Shown here piece by piece: positions 12,784 to 24,079 of a DNA stretch of 64,000 nt. The stretch comes from Primulina eburnea (Eukaryota; Streptophyta; Magnoliopsida; Lamiales; Gesneriaceae), in the NCBI RefSeq assembly GCF_022965805.1, contig NC_133105.1, positions 186,001-250,000 of the forward strand. The letters are read 5' to 3'. Every line of letters starts with the position of its first letter. Within the stretch, counting starts at the first letter, position 1. A model generated the notes under the pieces. That model saw only the letters and a list, made by a program, of their open reading frames with translations, did no database searches and had not been told where the DNA came from. The translations under genes and the position numbers were made by a program.

Positions 12784-12962
12784 CCTATATCGAATTCCGT
12801 AAAGGATGTAACCATAATCTCTATTACTCGATATAACCAGTGCCCTGGTATTCCTATATCGAATTCCGTAATAGAAGAATTCCAATACCCTTCACTCGAT
12901 ATAACCAAATATGGTGTTCCTATATCGAATTCCGTAATATATTCCATTACTCGATATAACCA
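12784..12962. repeat. Three tandem units with paired TATATCGA / TCGATATA arms
   Basis: CCTATATCGAATTCCGTAA begins at 12784, 12853 and 12919. Each copy is followed by ACTCGATATAACC, so every unit contains an inverted pair TATATCGA...TCGATATA. The repeat produces overlapping open frames on both strands that are not genes. Confidence 0.9.
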
Positions 12963-13884
12963 AACATCCAGTGTCCTAACCTAACCGTCAAGGACTGTAG
13001 CTCTATCGCTAGCATCCTATCTTGAGACATAGTGCAATGTGCCGTGGCGATACCACCACTATCCGGCACTTCTGTCACAAGATAACTTGTCTAATACCTG
13101 TCATCTAAATACAAGAGAACAAGTATATTAATCAATGTAATGCAAATATCCATGCAATAAAATAAAGTATGTGATTTAGGGAAACCCAAGTCTAAACCGA
13201 CTCAAGTCCATCTCCCAATACCACATTGACTTATACCTTTCGTTGCAGTCTCGGTTTCCTGCTCAGTCAAAGTCCTGCACTCACAATCTGTCTGGTACTG
13301 ACAATATCAATAATCTCATATCAATATACTAGTCAACTCCATAACAATCTGATCAATCTGGAATTAATTCAAAATCAACGGTATAACGGTATACTTCCAA
13401 TATCCCCGTCCATACCAATTCACCAGATAATAGTTACAATCTATAACCCATATCCAATACATTCTATAATCAATCCATAATCCAAATCTGTCCGGTATTA
13501 ACTGATTATAATCAGAAAATCATAACAATTCCATAATCAGTCTATTTCTTAATCTGACTTTGATTCTATGATGTCTAACATGTCAAGAACATCATATATG
13601 AATTCCATTCTATTCTGACAATAGCATAATTTCAAAGCATGTCAAAACGTAGCAAAACTTACGTCAAAGTGTAGCCTACGTCGATAAGATTACAGTACTG
13701 AAGTCGGATTACAATTCAGACGGACGAATTTCTCAGAAAAGGCGTAAGGATTTTCAACAACTTCACAGAACCTTTTCTTGATTTTCTTACGATTCTGAAG
13801 GATAAATTCGTTTTGTATATATATATATATATATACTCACGGCGTACAACAAGCCAAATGTCAATTTTTCTTTCTGCATGGCTC

Positions 13885-14062
13885 GCGCTCGAGCGGTGAT
13901 AAACTACCGCTCGGGCGCGGCGTTTTCTGTCCCGGTATTTCCAAATGCACCCTTGGCGCTCGGGCGGTCAAAAACTACCGCCCGGGCGCCACACCTTCTG
14001 CCCGAGACATTTTCCTATCGAACATTGGCGCTCGGGCGGTTAAAAATCACCGCTCGGGCGCC
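13885..14062. repeat. Three GC-rich hairpins in the solo LTR
   Basis: Imperfect to perfect palindromes at 13885-13918, 13955-13990 and 14027-14062. The arms are GGCGCTCGGGCGGT and ACCGCCCGGGCGCC around an 8-base AT-rich loop. Spacing is about 72 bp, and the spacer segments also resemble each other (ending in a TTCTGCCC-like motif). Confidence 0.9.
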
Positions 14063-14391
14063 ACACTCTCTGCCCAAAATTCTCGAATTTCACATGTAAT
14101 CTTATTTTCGTGTCCCGATTAATCCTTTCGTAATCATATCAAATTATAAATCAATAATTACCGATTACTAGGATTAAATTTCCGGGCATTACACTATGCA
14201 AATAGGCATTCGGTGGTTGAGATTATTCATTGTTCTATATCGACAATGTATTTTTACTTAATCGAAAAGGCAAAGCAAGAGTATTTGGCTACAAGCAGCA
14301 ACAAAATGTTAACTTTAATATTTTCTGAAAAGTAATTTTCGATTCACATGATACAGCAAAATCAATTATTAAATGATAGTAATTGATACGA

Positions 14392-14704
14392 AGCCAAACC
14401 TCTTTTTAACTTCAATCCGATAACTTATTCGTCGAGCAACGAGTTGAATAAGTTAAAAACCAAACGAAGCATTCGCAACAGGTCCAGCCATGCATTACCA
14501 AATCCTCCGAATCCTACTAAAGTTCTTTATATTAACAAGAAAGAAGCTCCTCTTCCAAGGGTAGAGAGGGGCGTGCCTGTGAAATTTTCATTACAGGCTG
14601 GACATGACGTGGCGTTATATATCACATGTGATCCTATCGGTGGTAACGCGACTTCAAGAAACATGTCAAAACAACTACTGGAAAACTTGAAAATTAATGC
14701 TTGA
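14392..14704 (+). CDS. Unidentified open frame, possible 3' exon
   Basis: Open from about 14392 (EAKPLFNFNPITYSSSNEL) to a TGA at 14702-14704; the first Met-like codon used in ORF calling (14444) is TTG, so no proper start is visible. The product is basic at the start and later reads VPVKFSLQAGHDVALYITCD. I do not recognise it. It lies just right of the solo LTR, and the 14705-14900 sequence is pyrimidine-rich like a UTR. It could be the last exon of a gene whose 5' part was separated or lost, or a chance frame. Confidence 0.3.
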
Positions 14705-16700
14705 AGACCGAAAATTAACAGAGAGCTTTTTGCAGATTTTTTGTGTGTAGAGTTGTGTTTTTTTTTTTTTGGCTGATCATTTTCTTCTGAATGATGAGCC
14801 GTTCTCTCACTCTCCCATGATTCACGTTCTTTTGCTTTTTATCCCACGATATCCATCTCTTTCCTCCCACGATCTCCTCCTTTTTTCACCACCTTGCGAT
14901 CGGTTTGAATTAATAAGAATTGATCTGTTATGGGCTTGTATTATTTAATTGGGCTTTATAATTTAATGTGGGCATTTTAATTTAATGTTTTAGCCCAAAT
15001 AATTGCCCCTCGCAAGCATTGGCCCGTGGGCCAAAATGCTTGTATGTAAGCCAGGTCCAATTCGTTTATTTGGAGCGGTCGATAGCATTTTTCTTGTGAA
15101 GTAGGCTAGTAATGTTGGGCCGATCGTCCAAGCCTATTTTTTTGTTGGATTTTTACTGCCTCTTGGAGTTCCCTCCTACGGATTCAAACATTTCGGCCTC
15201 GTTTCTTTTTCCCTTTCGGTGCTCTTGCTCATCACTCTCCGCTGCCACGGGAAGACCGTTGTTTCTTGGAATCCGTTCGCCTCGCCTTTGCCGTCGTTTT
15301 CCCCACGCTGTGGTTGCCGAAGATTTAACAATGGCTCAAAACTCTTGTCTGGTGCGCCCATCTGAATCGAGCGTTGCGGGCACATTTTTTGTTTCAGTCG
15401 TCGTCTCTATCTCGCCGCCCGTCACATTTACTGGTACCGATGTGGTTGCCGAGGGTTTAACAGTGGTTTGAGGCTCTCCTCGGGCGCGCCCATCTGAATC
15501 AAGAGCAATGGGAGCCTCTTCTGCCCACGCCACCATTGCTGCCACGCTACTTGTAGCGTTCACCGGCTCCGATACTGGCAGGTCATCTATGGGCGTACCT
15601 TTGTGTTTTGGCCAGCCTTCTTCCACAAGGGCGAATGCCCTCCTCTACGGCTGCCTCTATTCCTTCCACACGATGTGCTTCCACGTTGATCCCACCAGTG
15701 GTCGTATCGGCCTTCTGGGAGTCTTTGGCCCAACTGACTTCCCACATAAGTTCACCACTCTCTACTGCCATGGGTAATCTTTTCTCTTTTTTTTGAATTT
15801 TACTTTGTGTTTCTTGTCTCCTGGTTTATCTGATAATTGCTTATTACCTCGGTCGGAGTTGCATTCCATTCTTCCTGCTTTACATGGTTAATTTTGAGAA
15901 ATGCGAAGTCTTGAGGTGTGCAAGGGATGAGCGTGAATGAAGGGTGTACTTCGTGTTGGCTCCTTTCTGAGATTTGTAGAATAGATGATTGTGCTTATTT
16001 GGACGGTCCATTTGAGTTGTCCTCCTTTACTCATTTGCACGGTAATTTTTTGGGTGAGTTACAGATGAGGGATGCTTGGCCATACATTAGCCTTTTTCCT
16101 ATGGATAGGGTAAAGGGATCATTGTTTACATCTGTAGCAATTGACAATCTGATTGTTCTTTGCATTTGCGCAGTGGTTTTTAACCCCAATCAACCTATCG
16201 ACCCTAGCTCTGTCCCTGTTGTCACCCATGCTGATTCTGTATCATGTTGAAGAAGATAGGTATGTGGTATATTTGTCCTAAGGAAGTGTGGGGAATTGCT
16301 TTGTTTATGCCTTATTGGTTTACAGTTTGTCGGCTATAGTATGATCCTCGTCTCTGATTGCTTTCAATATGTCGGCCCAATCCTCGGGAAGTTGTCTCAT
16401 ATGTGCCTGCTATCATTTTAGCTTCGATTATCACTTCGGTGATGAACACTCCTGTGATCCACTCTCCTATGGCGTGTGGTATGTCATTGCCTTGTGGTTC
16501 ATCTGTTTGATAAAGATGTTTGAGATACCAACGCATTTCTTGTAGGTGTACCAGTTATTAATCAACATTCTCCTGGTTCCAGGGTCTCTCAGCAGTCTGC
16601 GGTAATTGCTAAGGCTGGGTATGGACCGTTTCTCGTGCATAGTTTTTTGTTTTCTTCATGTATCATAGTGTTCTTATCTATTTGATGTTCGGATTGCAGG
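14705..16700. other. Unresolved region with a local tandem duplication
   Basis: Moderate GC for this window, with several short open frames on both strands, none recognised. A block of about 75 bp starting GTGGTTGCCGA is duplicated at 15311-15385 and 15442-15515, both copies containing GCGCCCATCTGAATC. On the minus strand this reads as repeated LDSDGR and SATT motifs. It may be the upstream part of the plant mobile domain gene remnant or captured gene sequence; nothing decides. Confidence 0.4.
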
Positions 16701-17600
16701 ACCAAAGCTACAAATTTCTTGCATGTGCTACCATCGGACCTATCCAACATCCTTAATATCCTGACAATCAATCCCCCCCCATCGGTCCATCAATTATTCT
16801 TTCACTTGCCTTCACTACACTCTAGGGACTGTTGCTCTCAAGACCTCTGTTGTCTCATAGTGAGCCCTCTCAGTTTAAATCTTGGTCACGGGTTCCAAAA
16901 GATTGGGTTGAATGGATAGATCGCTTGGATCCTCATTTTGGACGATAGTGGCGCCAACAAGGCTTGTGGCCACTGGTCATGATTTATAAGATGAAAATAA
17001 CCAAGCAGACAGTTTTATTCGATTGTCTTCTAAGGTTTTGGTCCCATTCTTGCAACGTCTTCATCTTCTCATTCGGTCCATTGTCCATAACTTTGTACGA
17101 CATATCCTCGTTTCTGAGGTTGCCTGTGGTTGGGCCTGACTCTCCCTATTTAGTTGATGATCCTGCTGCCACAACTTTGGCTCATACTCATTACTATTAT
17201 CCCTCTTACCGGGCAGTGGTTATGGAATGGTCTTCGCGTATCGGTATTCTCTCTGTGGTTGGACACACCATGTTTCTGTGGGTGTCGGCCTGTCATTATA
17301 TATTCTGCCCTTCGTCTTGCAAGCCATCCTCACCTGCCCTTGGCATGCTCCCTCAACACCGACCAAGTGTATAACTTGGCGGTAATGTTTCTAGGGTCTG
17401 TATACCGTGGTTTGAATCAATGTGTGCATCACGACCCTTTTTCCAAACTGGGGGGAATATCATGATTTCTGTAGATATGGGCTTTCTCTTATTTTCACGG
17501 TGTGGTACACTTCCTCGCCAGTCCCCCAACCATGCTGCGTACCACGTCATTGATGGGGAGCCGTTTCACCCTATCTGCCCTTGATTTGATGCATTACATG
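16700..17600 (+). pseudogene. Plant mobile domain (PMD/MAIN-like) gene remnant
   Basis: An acceptor-like TTCGGATTGCAG at 16700 precedes reading frames that match the plant mobile domain pattern: FKSWSRVPKDWVEWIDRLD (about 16870-16925), then after an in-frame TAG QGLWPLVMIYKMK, LLRFWSHSCNVFIFSFGPLS, ITLYDISSFLRLPVVG (about 17085-17135), and after a frame change DQVYNLAVMFLGSVYRGLNQ. PMD proteins include MAIN/MAIL1, which affect silencing and genome stability, and PMD-carrying transposons; which type this was cannot be told. The stop and frameshift mean no intact product. Antisense copia sequence begins at about 17600-17640, truncating it. Confidence 0.7.
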
Positions 17601-19620
17601 CAGCATCCGAAGCTTGAGTCACTCAATATGCCGTCGCAACCCAATGTCTCTTTAGAAATTTTCTTAACCAAATTCTTAGCATATTTACTATGACACAGAA
17701 AGATGCCATCATACACTTGTATAATTTGCAAACCAAGAAAGAAACTCAACTCACCAACCATGTTCGTTTCAAAAGTAGATGACATACACTCTACAAAATC
17801 ATCAGCATGCTTTGAGATGAAGAACCAAATATTATATCATCAACATAAACTTGACAAATAAGAATCTCACATTTGGATTTCTGAATAAAAAGAGTTTTGT
17901 CTATCTCATATCGTTTGAAGTCAATTTCAAGTAAATACTCCGTCAATCTTCCATACCACGCACGTGGTGCTTGATTCAAACCATAAACTGTCTTCTTCAA
18001 TTTGTAGACATGATCCAAATGATATTGATCCTAAAAAATCTTTGGTTTTCTAACATACACTTCTTCACTCAAAATTCCATTTAAAAATGCAATTTGACAT
18101 CCATTTGAAAATGTTTGATTTTCATATAGCATGCAATGGCTAGCAATAGTCGAACTGATTCAATACGGGCTACAGAAGCAAAGGTCTCATCGAAGTCAAC
18201 CCCCTCAACCTATGTATATCCCTGAGCAACCAACCTTGCTTTTTTCGAATGATGTTTCCCGACTCATCAGTTTTACTTTTGAAAATCCATTTTGTACCAA
18301 TTATATTACCATGGTCAAGAGGTAGAACCAAGTATCACACATCATTATGAACAAACTGTTCAAGCTTATCATGCATTGCATTAATCCAAAATTCATCTTT
18401 TAAAGCCTCATCAACATTTTTGGGTCCTAAATTGGATATAAAACATGAAAATCTGACACGTGAGTACATAGAGCTCATGCATATAAGTCCAGCCATCTTG
18501 CGATAATCCAATTTTTCTTTCATTCGAGTTTGAATATCTCCACACATATTTCAAATTATTTGAGATGATGGATGATTTTTCTGAATTTTTCTTGGAATAT
18601 TGTGGTCATCATCTACTGCATCATCATCACTGTGAGTTTCTTCTTCGGATTCAGTGACTTCAGTGTCACGTGTTGTGCTAAGTGTTGCAACATCTGAGGC
18701 AACACATGCATTCTCCGGTGATGTAGGAGTTTCCAGAAGATCTTCCACATCATCTTCAGCCGTTTTCTTTTTGAGATCCGAACAGTCATAAAAAAACAAC
18801 ATTAATAGATTCCATAATAGTCCTAGTTCTTAAATTAAACATGTGATAAGCTCGATTATTAGTGGCATATCCCAAAAACAAACATTTATCACTCTTTGAA
18901 TTAAATTTTGCAAGTTGATCACTGTCATTCAAAGTATAACAAACACGACCAAAAACATGAAAATATTTAAGATTATGATTTTTTCTCGTGATTATTTCAT
19001 AAGAATTCATGGTTGAACCACTTCTCAAATACACCATATTCAAAATATGACAAGCTGTGTTAAGGGCCTCTGCCCAAAAACACTTTGAAATATTTATCGA
19101 ATCTAGCATCACCCTAGCCATTTCTTGTAATGTCTTGTTCTTGTGTTCTGCAACGCCATTTTGCTGTGGGGTTTTTAGTGCTGAGAATTCATGTGGAATT
19201 TTTTTTTCTGTCACGGAAAAATGAGAATGAAGAGTTTACAAATTTCTTTTCATGATCAGTCTTAATCTTTCTCACCTTCAAATTATGGAAGTTTGTGATT
19301 CTTGTGATCAATTGTTTAAATACCTCGAAAATGTCTGATTTTTCCCTAATGAAACTTACCTATGAAAACCGTGAGAAATTATCGACACATACAAATTAAT
19401 ACTTCTTAACTCCAAAGTTTTCCACTTCCATAGGACCCATAAGATCCATGTGTAGCAATTCGAGACATCGTGTTGTTCCAAAGTGGGGCAACATCTGGTG
19501 CGACACGCGAGTTTGCTTACTCTTTTGACAATCGCCACAAACATATGGTATACCAGATGAAAAATTAGGCATACCTCGTACTGCATCGTACTTACATGCA
19601 GAAACATGATTTGAGAAAAA
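17600..19620 (-). pseudogene. Ty1/copia pol remnant, SIRE/Maximus-like
   Basis: Read on the minus strand, copia blocks occur in order: a pre-integrase/integrase start (about 19600-19350, frameshifted), integrase end (18786-19214: LKTPQQNGVAEHKNKTLQEM, KCLFLGYA), an acidic linker (18551-18802), DEFWINAMHDKLEQF (about 18360), VYGLNQAPRAWYGRLTEYLL and YVDDIIFG (17791-18018), and ELSFFLGLQI up to KYAKNLVKKISKE (about 17640-17740). Gag, RNase H and LTRs are not visible. Frameshifts and stops separate the blocks. It abuts the plant mobile domain remnant in opposite orientation. Confidence 0.85.
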
Positions 19621-20910
19621 TTTCTAATATTTGGTATCAGTGCAACTAAATGCCTCCGCCTTGAAAAATTGTTTTCATATCATGAAATTTTGAAAATTTT
19701 TCTTTCTGAAATCTACGTAAGAAGCTTGAAGATCGGATAAAATAACTTACCTGAGAATTTGTTGGTTGCACCTTGAAGTCTTGAGATGAAAATATTCAGC
19801 TTTCTGATTTTTTGAAAAAACTTTTTGAGAACAGAAAATTTCATTACGAACGTTTCTTAATTTTTTTTTTATTTTGAACGAGAGGATGAAGAAGACTTCG
19901 AAAGTTTTCAAATTGTGGCAATTGAATTCATGCATTTCAGGTATATTATGAATTCAATTATTCATAAGACAAAGCATTCAATTGCAATGGGACCCACAAT
20001 TATTTAATATGGGACCTATAATTTGACAATTGAAATTGAAAATGTCAGTTTGTATTATTATTTTTTAAAAATAAAAATAATAATAAATAAATAATGATCA
20101 ATGTGTTATTTAGTTATATGTATAATTCGGTATACATATAGCATTTGGTCAAATAATTTGTACACATTAAAATAATTCCAAGTTCCACGTAATTTCTTAT
20201 ATGTTTAGAAATTATTTTTGCATTAAGATATAATGTCAAATATTATGAATAAGTGTTTAATTTGATATGTACATGCAATTTTAATATTATGTTTGCATTT
20301 ATTATTGAAATTTAAAATGCAAATAATATTGAAAAATAATTGGTACATCAATATTCACTTTATGTTCATATCAAATTATATTAAGTTGTTTATAATTTGA
20401 AACGAACATATCAAGTAAGATGTGAATATAATATTATAAAATATTTCAGATGTTCACAAATAAATAAATAATCCTCACTTTTATTTCTACTTTGATAAAA
20501 TAGAAAAACTGATGAGGAGCCCAAATTTTCATGTAAATGTGATCCTCAGTTTATCACTGCTCTAATTGAACAGAAAAACTGATGGGGAACGTATTTGTTC
20601 ATATTAAGTAAAAATGTGGATATAAAGTTATTTAACGAAAAATTTCGGCGTATAAAAATTCACATAAATGTGGATAATTAAGTTGAATAATAATTATAAG
20701 GTGGCGTAAGAAAACATGATCTGAGGGAGTTTTTCATAGATCGGTTTAAACTGCCTTGACTTGCCACTGGTCTCCCTGAGGAATGTAGCTCTGACTAGGA
20801 GTTAGGTATTTAAAGGGTTTTAGCACTACCTATCTTTCTTGGGAGCACTCTTGGAAAGTATTGATTGTGTTACTAAATATTATTATAGAAAGATTTAAGT
20901 AAAGCCGAAA
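19620..20910. other. AT-rich transposon-like DNA without genes
   Basis: No coding frame or defined element ends seen. A 40-base stretch containing AAAAACTGATGAGGAGC / AAAAACTGATGGGGAAC occurs twice (about 20505 and 20573). Probably internal sequence of the degenerate copia element that ends at about 23735. Confidence 0.4.
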
Positions 20911-20914
20911 TTTT

Positions 20915-21730
20915 TGTCTAGTGATCCATATAATTTTAAGTAATTAAGATTTAACCACAGCACCCTTAATTATGAGAAATTATACATTAAGTCGGATTTG
21001 GATCACATTAAAGGCATTTATTAAGCATAAAAATAAATAAATAAATAAAAATTTCCAGTGATCCGTATAATTTTAAATAATTAAGGTTTAGTCACAACAC
21101 CCTTAATTATGAGAAATTATGCATTAAGTCGATTAAGGATCACATAAAGGACATTCATAAAATCAAAATTTATGTCTAGTGAACCGTATAATTTTAAATA
21201 ATTAAGGTTTAGCCACATCAATCTTAATTATGAGAAATTATACATTAAGTCGGTTAAGGATCACATAAAGGACATTTATAAAATCAAAATTTATGTTTAG
21301 TGAACCGTCTAATTTTTAAATAATTAAGGTTTGGCCACACACCCTTAATTATGCAAAATTAAACATTAAGTGGGCTGAAGATCACATGAAATATATTTAT
21401 TAAGAGTATAAATATTTAAAAAATTGTGATTTAATGTCTTAGTGATTCGTATAATTTTATTTTATTAAAGAATTTTTATAGCATCTTTAATTAAATTAAA
21501 ATTATACATTAATTTTTTAATCACATTTAGTTATAACAGACATAAATTGCATAAAATTATTCATCATTTTGATAATACTTTGAGATGAATAATTATGAAG
21601 AAATTTTTATGCATAAAGAATTTAATATCCTAGTGATTCGTACGATATTAATTAATCGAAAAGTAGCCACGTCATCTTTTATTGAATTAAAATTATACAT
21701 AAATTATGAGAATCACATTTGGTTATAAGG
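20915..21730. repeat. Tandem array of about 120-bp AT-rich units
   Basis: At least four clear units, then two decayed ones, each with the order AGTGATCCGTATAATTTTA, AATAATTAAGGTTTAGCCAC, CACCCTTAATTATGAGAAAT, TACATTAAGTCGG, GGATCACATAAAGGACAT. Unit starts lie near 20920, 21057, 21178, 21298, 21440 and 21630. Divergence rises toward the right end. Non-coding, within a copia relic. Confidence 0.85.
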
Positions 21731-22599
21731 GATATAAATTGTAATTAATTATATTTGAACATGAAATTTATCCCACAAGAAATTTCGTTATGTTAAATAT
21801 AATTAATTAGGATACAATATTGAATTATTTTCTTAATTTATCCACATGGATTAAGAATTGAATATAATTCAATAGTTATATCATTAAGTTGTATGAATCT
21901 AATTGAATTAAAAATTCAGTCCTTAGACAATTTTTATGTCAGTGATTCATATGTAGATCGTGATTTACGTGAGTAAAACAGGATATATGGTTTATTGTTT
22001 CATTTAATAACATTAGCATATATTCATTAATTTTGCAGCATATTGTTATTACTCTGATATTAATTTCTTAAAAATTACATGATTAATGGGAGCGATCAAA
22101 TTCAGAATATTGTTCATTATGATGATCATTCATCCACACAAGTTATATGTATTGATTGATATTCACAACATCCTCCATTTAAAAAGTGTGTTGTGAAACC
22201 AATCATATAAATTCCATAAATTGTTGGTCATGATCTTATAGTTCTTAATGCTCATAAAAATATTGAATGATAAAAGAATTCAATAGCAAGTAATGAATTC
22301 TGAAAGTTGGTTTAATTGACATTCATTTTTTTGATTAGTCTTCAAACAAATAAAGTCTCATTAGGCAACATCGAACAACATAAAGAATTCTTCTTTAGTG
22401 ATGGTAATTATTTAATATTTCAAGATTAAGAAAACGATATGGAGTGAAACATGTCTCACATTAGTGGTATTTCAGGTTTTACAATGTTATCTCTTCATTA
22501 AGTTTTGTTGAGAATATTGTGGGCAATTATGAATAACAGAAGGTTAGTGGGAGCTTAATTATTATCAGAGTATATAAGTATTTGACCACTAAAAAAGCT

Positions 22600-23285
22600 G
22601 CAAAATGTTTTGGGATACATTTATGGTATTAAAGTTTTACATGCTTATGTGCGACAAATTGACAATTTTGAAAGTGATTTGCTACTTCCACTATTGAGTC
22701 AAAATTCGTCATTGAAGCACTATTGTGTGGTGTATTTTAAGGATTTTCATTATGGGCTTAGAATTATGGATTCTGTGTATAAGCCATTAAGATTATATTA
22801 CTGCAATTCAGTTATGGTCTTTGTGACTAAAGCGGTGGTTGAATTAAGTATATCGACAAAATGTATTTTAAACCGTTGGAGAACGTGTTAATAAAATGGT
22901 CATTGAACACGTTAGCACTGAATTGATGATCTTTTAACTTGAAGGCATATAAATTTCAGATGTTAAAGGATCATAAGGTAATTACTGATGGATTTGATTC
23001 CATGATAAATTTATGTTATATACATTTGGTTCTGATAATGAAACACATTCAGTCATGATATTTCTCATATTCAGATATGTACATATTCAGTTATCTTGAG
23101 AAAAATATCAATGAAGTTGGACCTCGAATAAATACTAGGTTTATTCATTAAGTTATACAGATTTGAGAGACATAATACATTGTGATACATGGAAGATCAT
23201 ACTTGCTTTTAGAGAATCGGTCGCCATGATACATGTATTTTGTTTTCTCCTATGGTAAATGAGATATATGTGTCAAGTGGGAGAA
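22600..23285 (+). pseudogene. Copia RNase H tail and polypurine tract (decayed)
   Basis: The frame at 22610-22891 matches the end of copia pol in pattern: ALLCGVF-like and GLRIMDSVYKPLRLYYCNS, then after frame changes VIEHVSTELMI (about 22895-22930). AAGTGGGAGAA at 23275-23285 is a typical polypurine tract directly followed by TGTAAGAAAA, the probable LTR start. Multiple stops, so not active. The remainder of this element probably includes the AT-rich array upstream. Confidence 0.65.
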
Positions 23286-23735
23286 TGTAAGAAAATATGA
23301 CACATATTAAAAGAGGCGTAGCTTGTAGAAATTGGCGACGGCCAAGAAGCCTACCATTGTTTGACAAACACCCTCAACTTTAGAAAATTGAGATGCGTAC
23401 ACGATTTTCTTTTGACTCTCGGCTCCTGCATGAACTCATTGATGGTATGAGACGCCTATATATTTAAACGTTTGAGGTCACTAAATATACAATCTCATAC
23501 AGAATAATAGACCATCTATAGAAATATTGGAGTGTTTAGAAGGCTTCAATGAGAAGAAAATCAGAATAGTTAAAAATGATTCAATGGCCGGAGATAACGC
23601 TCGATTTAATTTCTGTATATTTGTTTATCATATTTATATACATGCAAAAACATGATTTTAAGAAAAATTTGTAACATTTAAGTGATTTCATAATATGTTT
23701 AATTATCGTTTAAAAGTTGCAACATGTTTTTGCAT
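23286..23735 (+). mobile_element. Probable copia 3' LTR (right end approximate)
   Basis: Begins TGTAAGAAAATATGACAC immediately after a polypurine tract. It contains a TATA-like CTATATATTTAAA at about 23456 and AT-rich sequence to a TTTTTGCA at about 23733. No second copy is in the window, so the right border is an estimate. Confidence 0.5.
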
Positions 23736-23837
23736 CAACTTTCCCGTGGTGATGCCAATTCTCTTCTTTTTATCTGTCTGTCACACCCGTTCATCCCCTC
23801 CTTTCTCTTTCAGTTTCTTGTCACTATTCCGAATACT

Positions 23838-23846
23838 TTTAATTTA
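23838..23846. repeat. 9-bp target duplication TTTAATTTA (left)
   Basis: Identical to 27853-27861. Together they bracket the inverted-repeat element 23847-27852. Nine bases is the duplication length typical of Mutator-like elements. Low complexity lowers its weight. Confidence 0.65.
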
Positions 23847-24079
23847 GGGCAAATTTGAAAAAAATACATTTGGACATCTTTCATTTAAGATTCAGTACCT
23901 AGAAGATTTTTTTACAAATCAATACCTGACAACACTACAAACTTAATTTTAACTACCTACAAAGATAATTTTACATTTTTGCCCTTTTATTATTTAAATA
24001 AATATATAATTTTATCCACCAAATTAATTGTGTGTTTTCCATCTACCAAAATATTAGTACCTATTATGTGATTTCACAT

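Larger units (their letters stand above)
12265..14193. mobile_element. Solo LTR, probably Ty3/gypsy (1929 bp)
   Basis: Starts TGTGGGGACCCGGACG, ends CCGGGCATTACA, and is flanked by CTATG on both sides. No internal retroelement sequence, primer site or second LTR adjoins it, so it is a solo LTR left by recombination between two LTRs. The long LTR and its end sequences suggest a gypsy chromovirus (Tekay/Del-like), which is inference. It contains three tandem 66-69-bp units (12784-12962), a short TA run (13818-13836) and three GC-rich hairpins at 72-bp spacing (13885-14062). Confidence 0.9.

Noticed and set aside
12667..12984. Frames on both strands with repeated SNSV / TEFDIGIP peptides
   Set aside because: Products of the three 66-69-bp LTR repeats, not a repeat protein.
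13885..14062. Regularly spaced palindromic repeats as a CRISPR-like array
   Set aside because: Only three units, in a plant LTR, with spacers related to each other and no cas genes; they are LTR hairpins.
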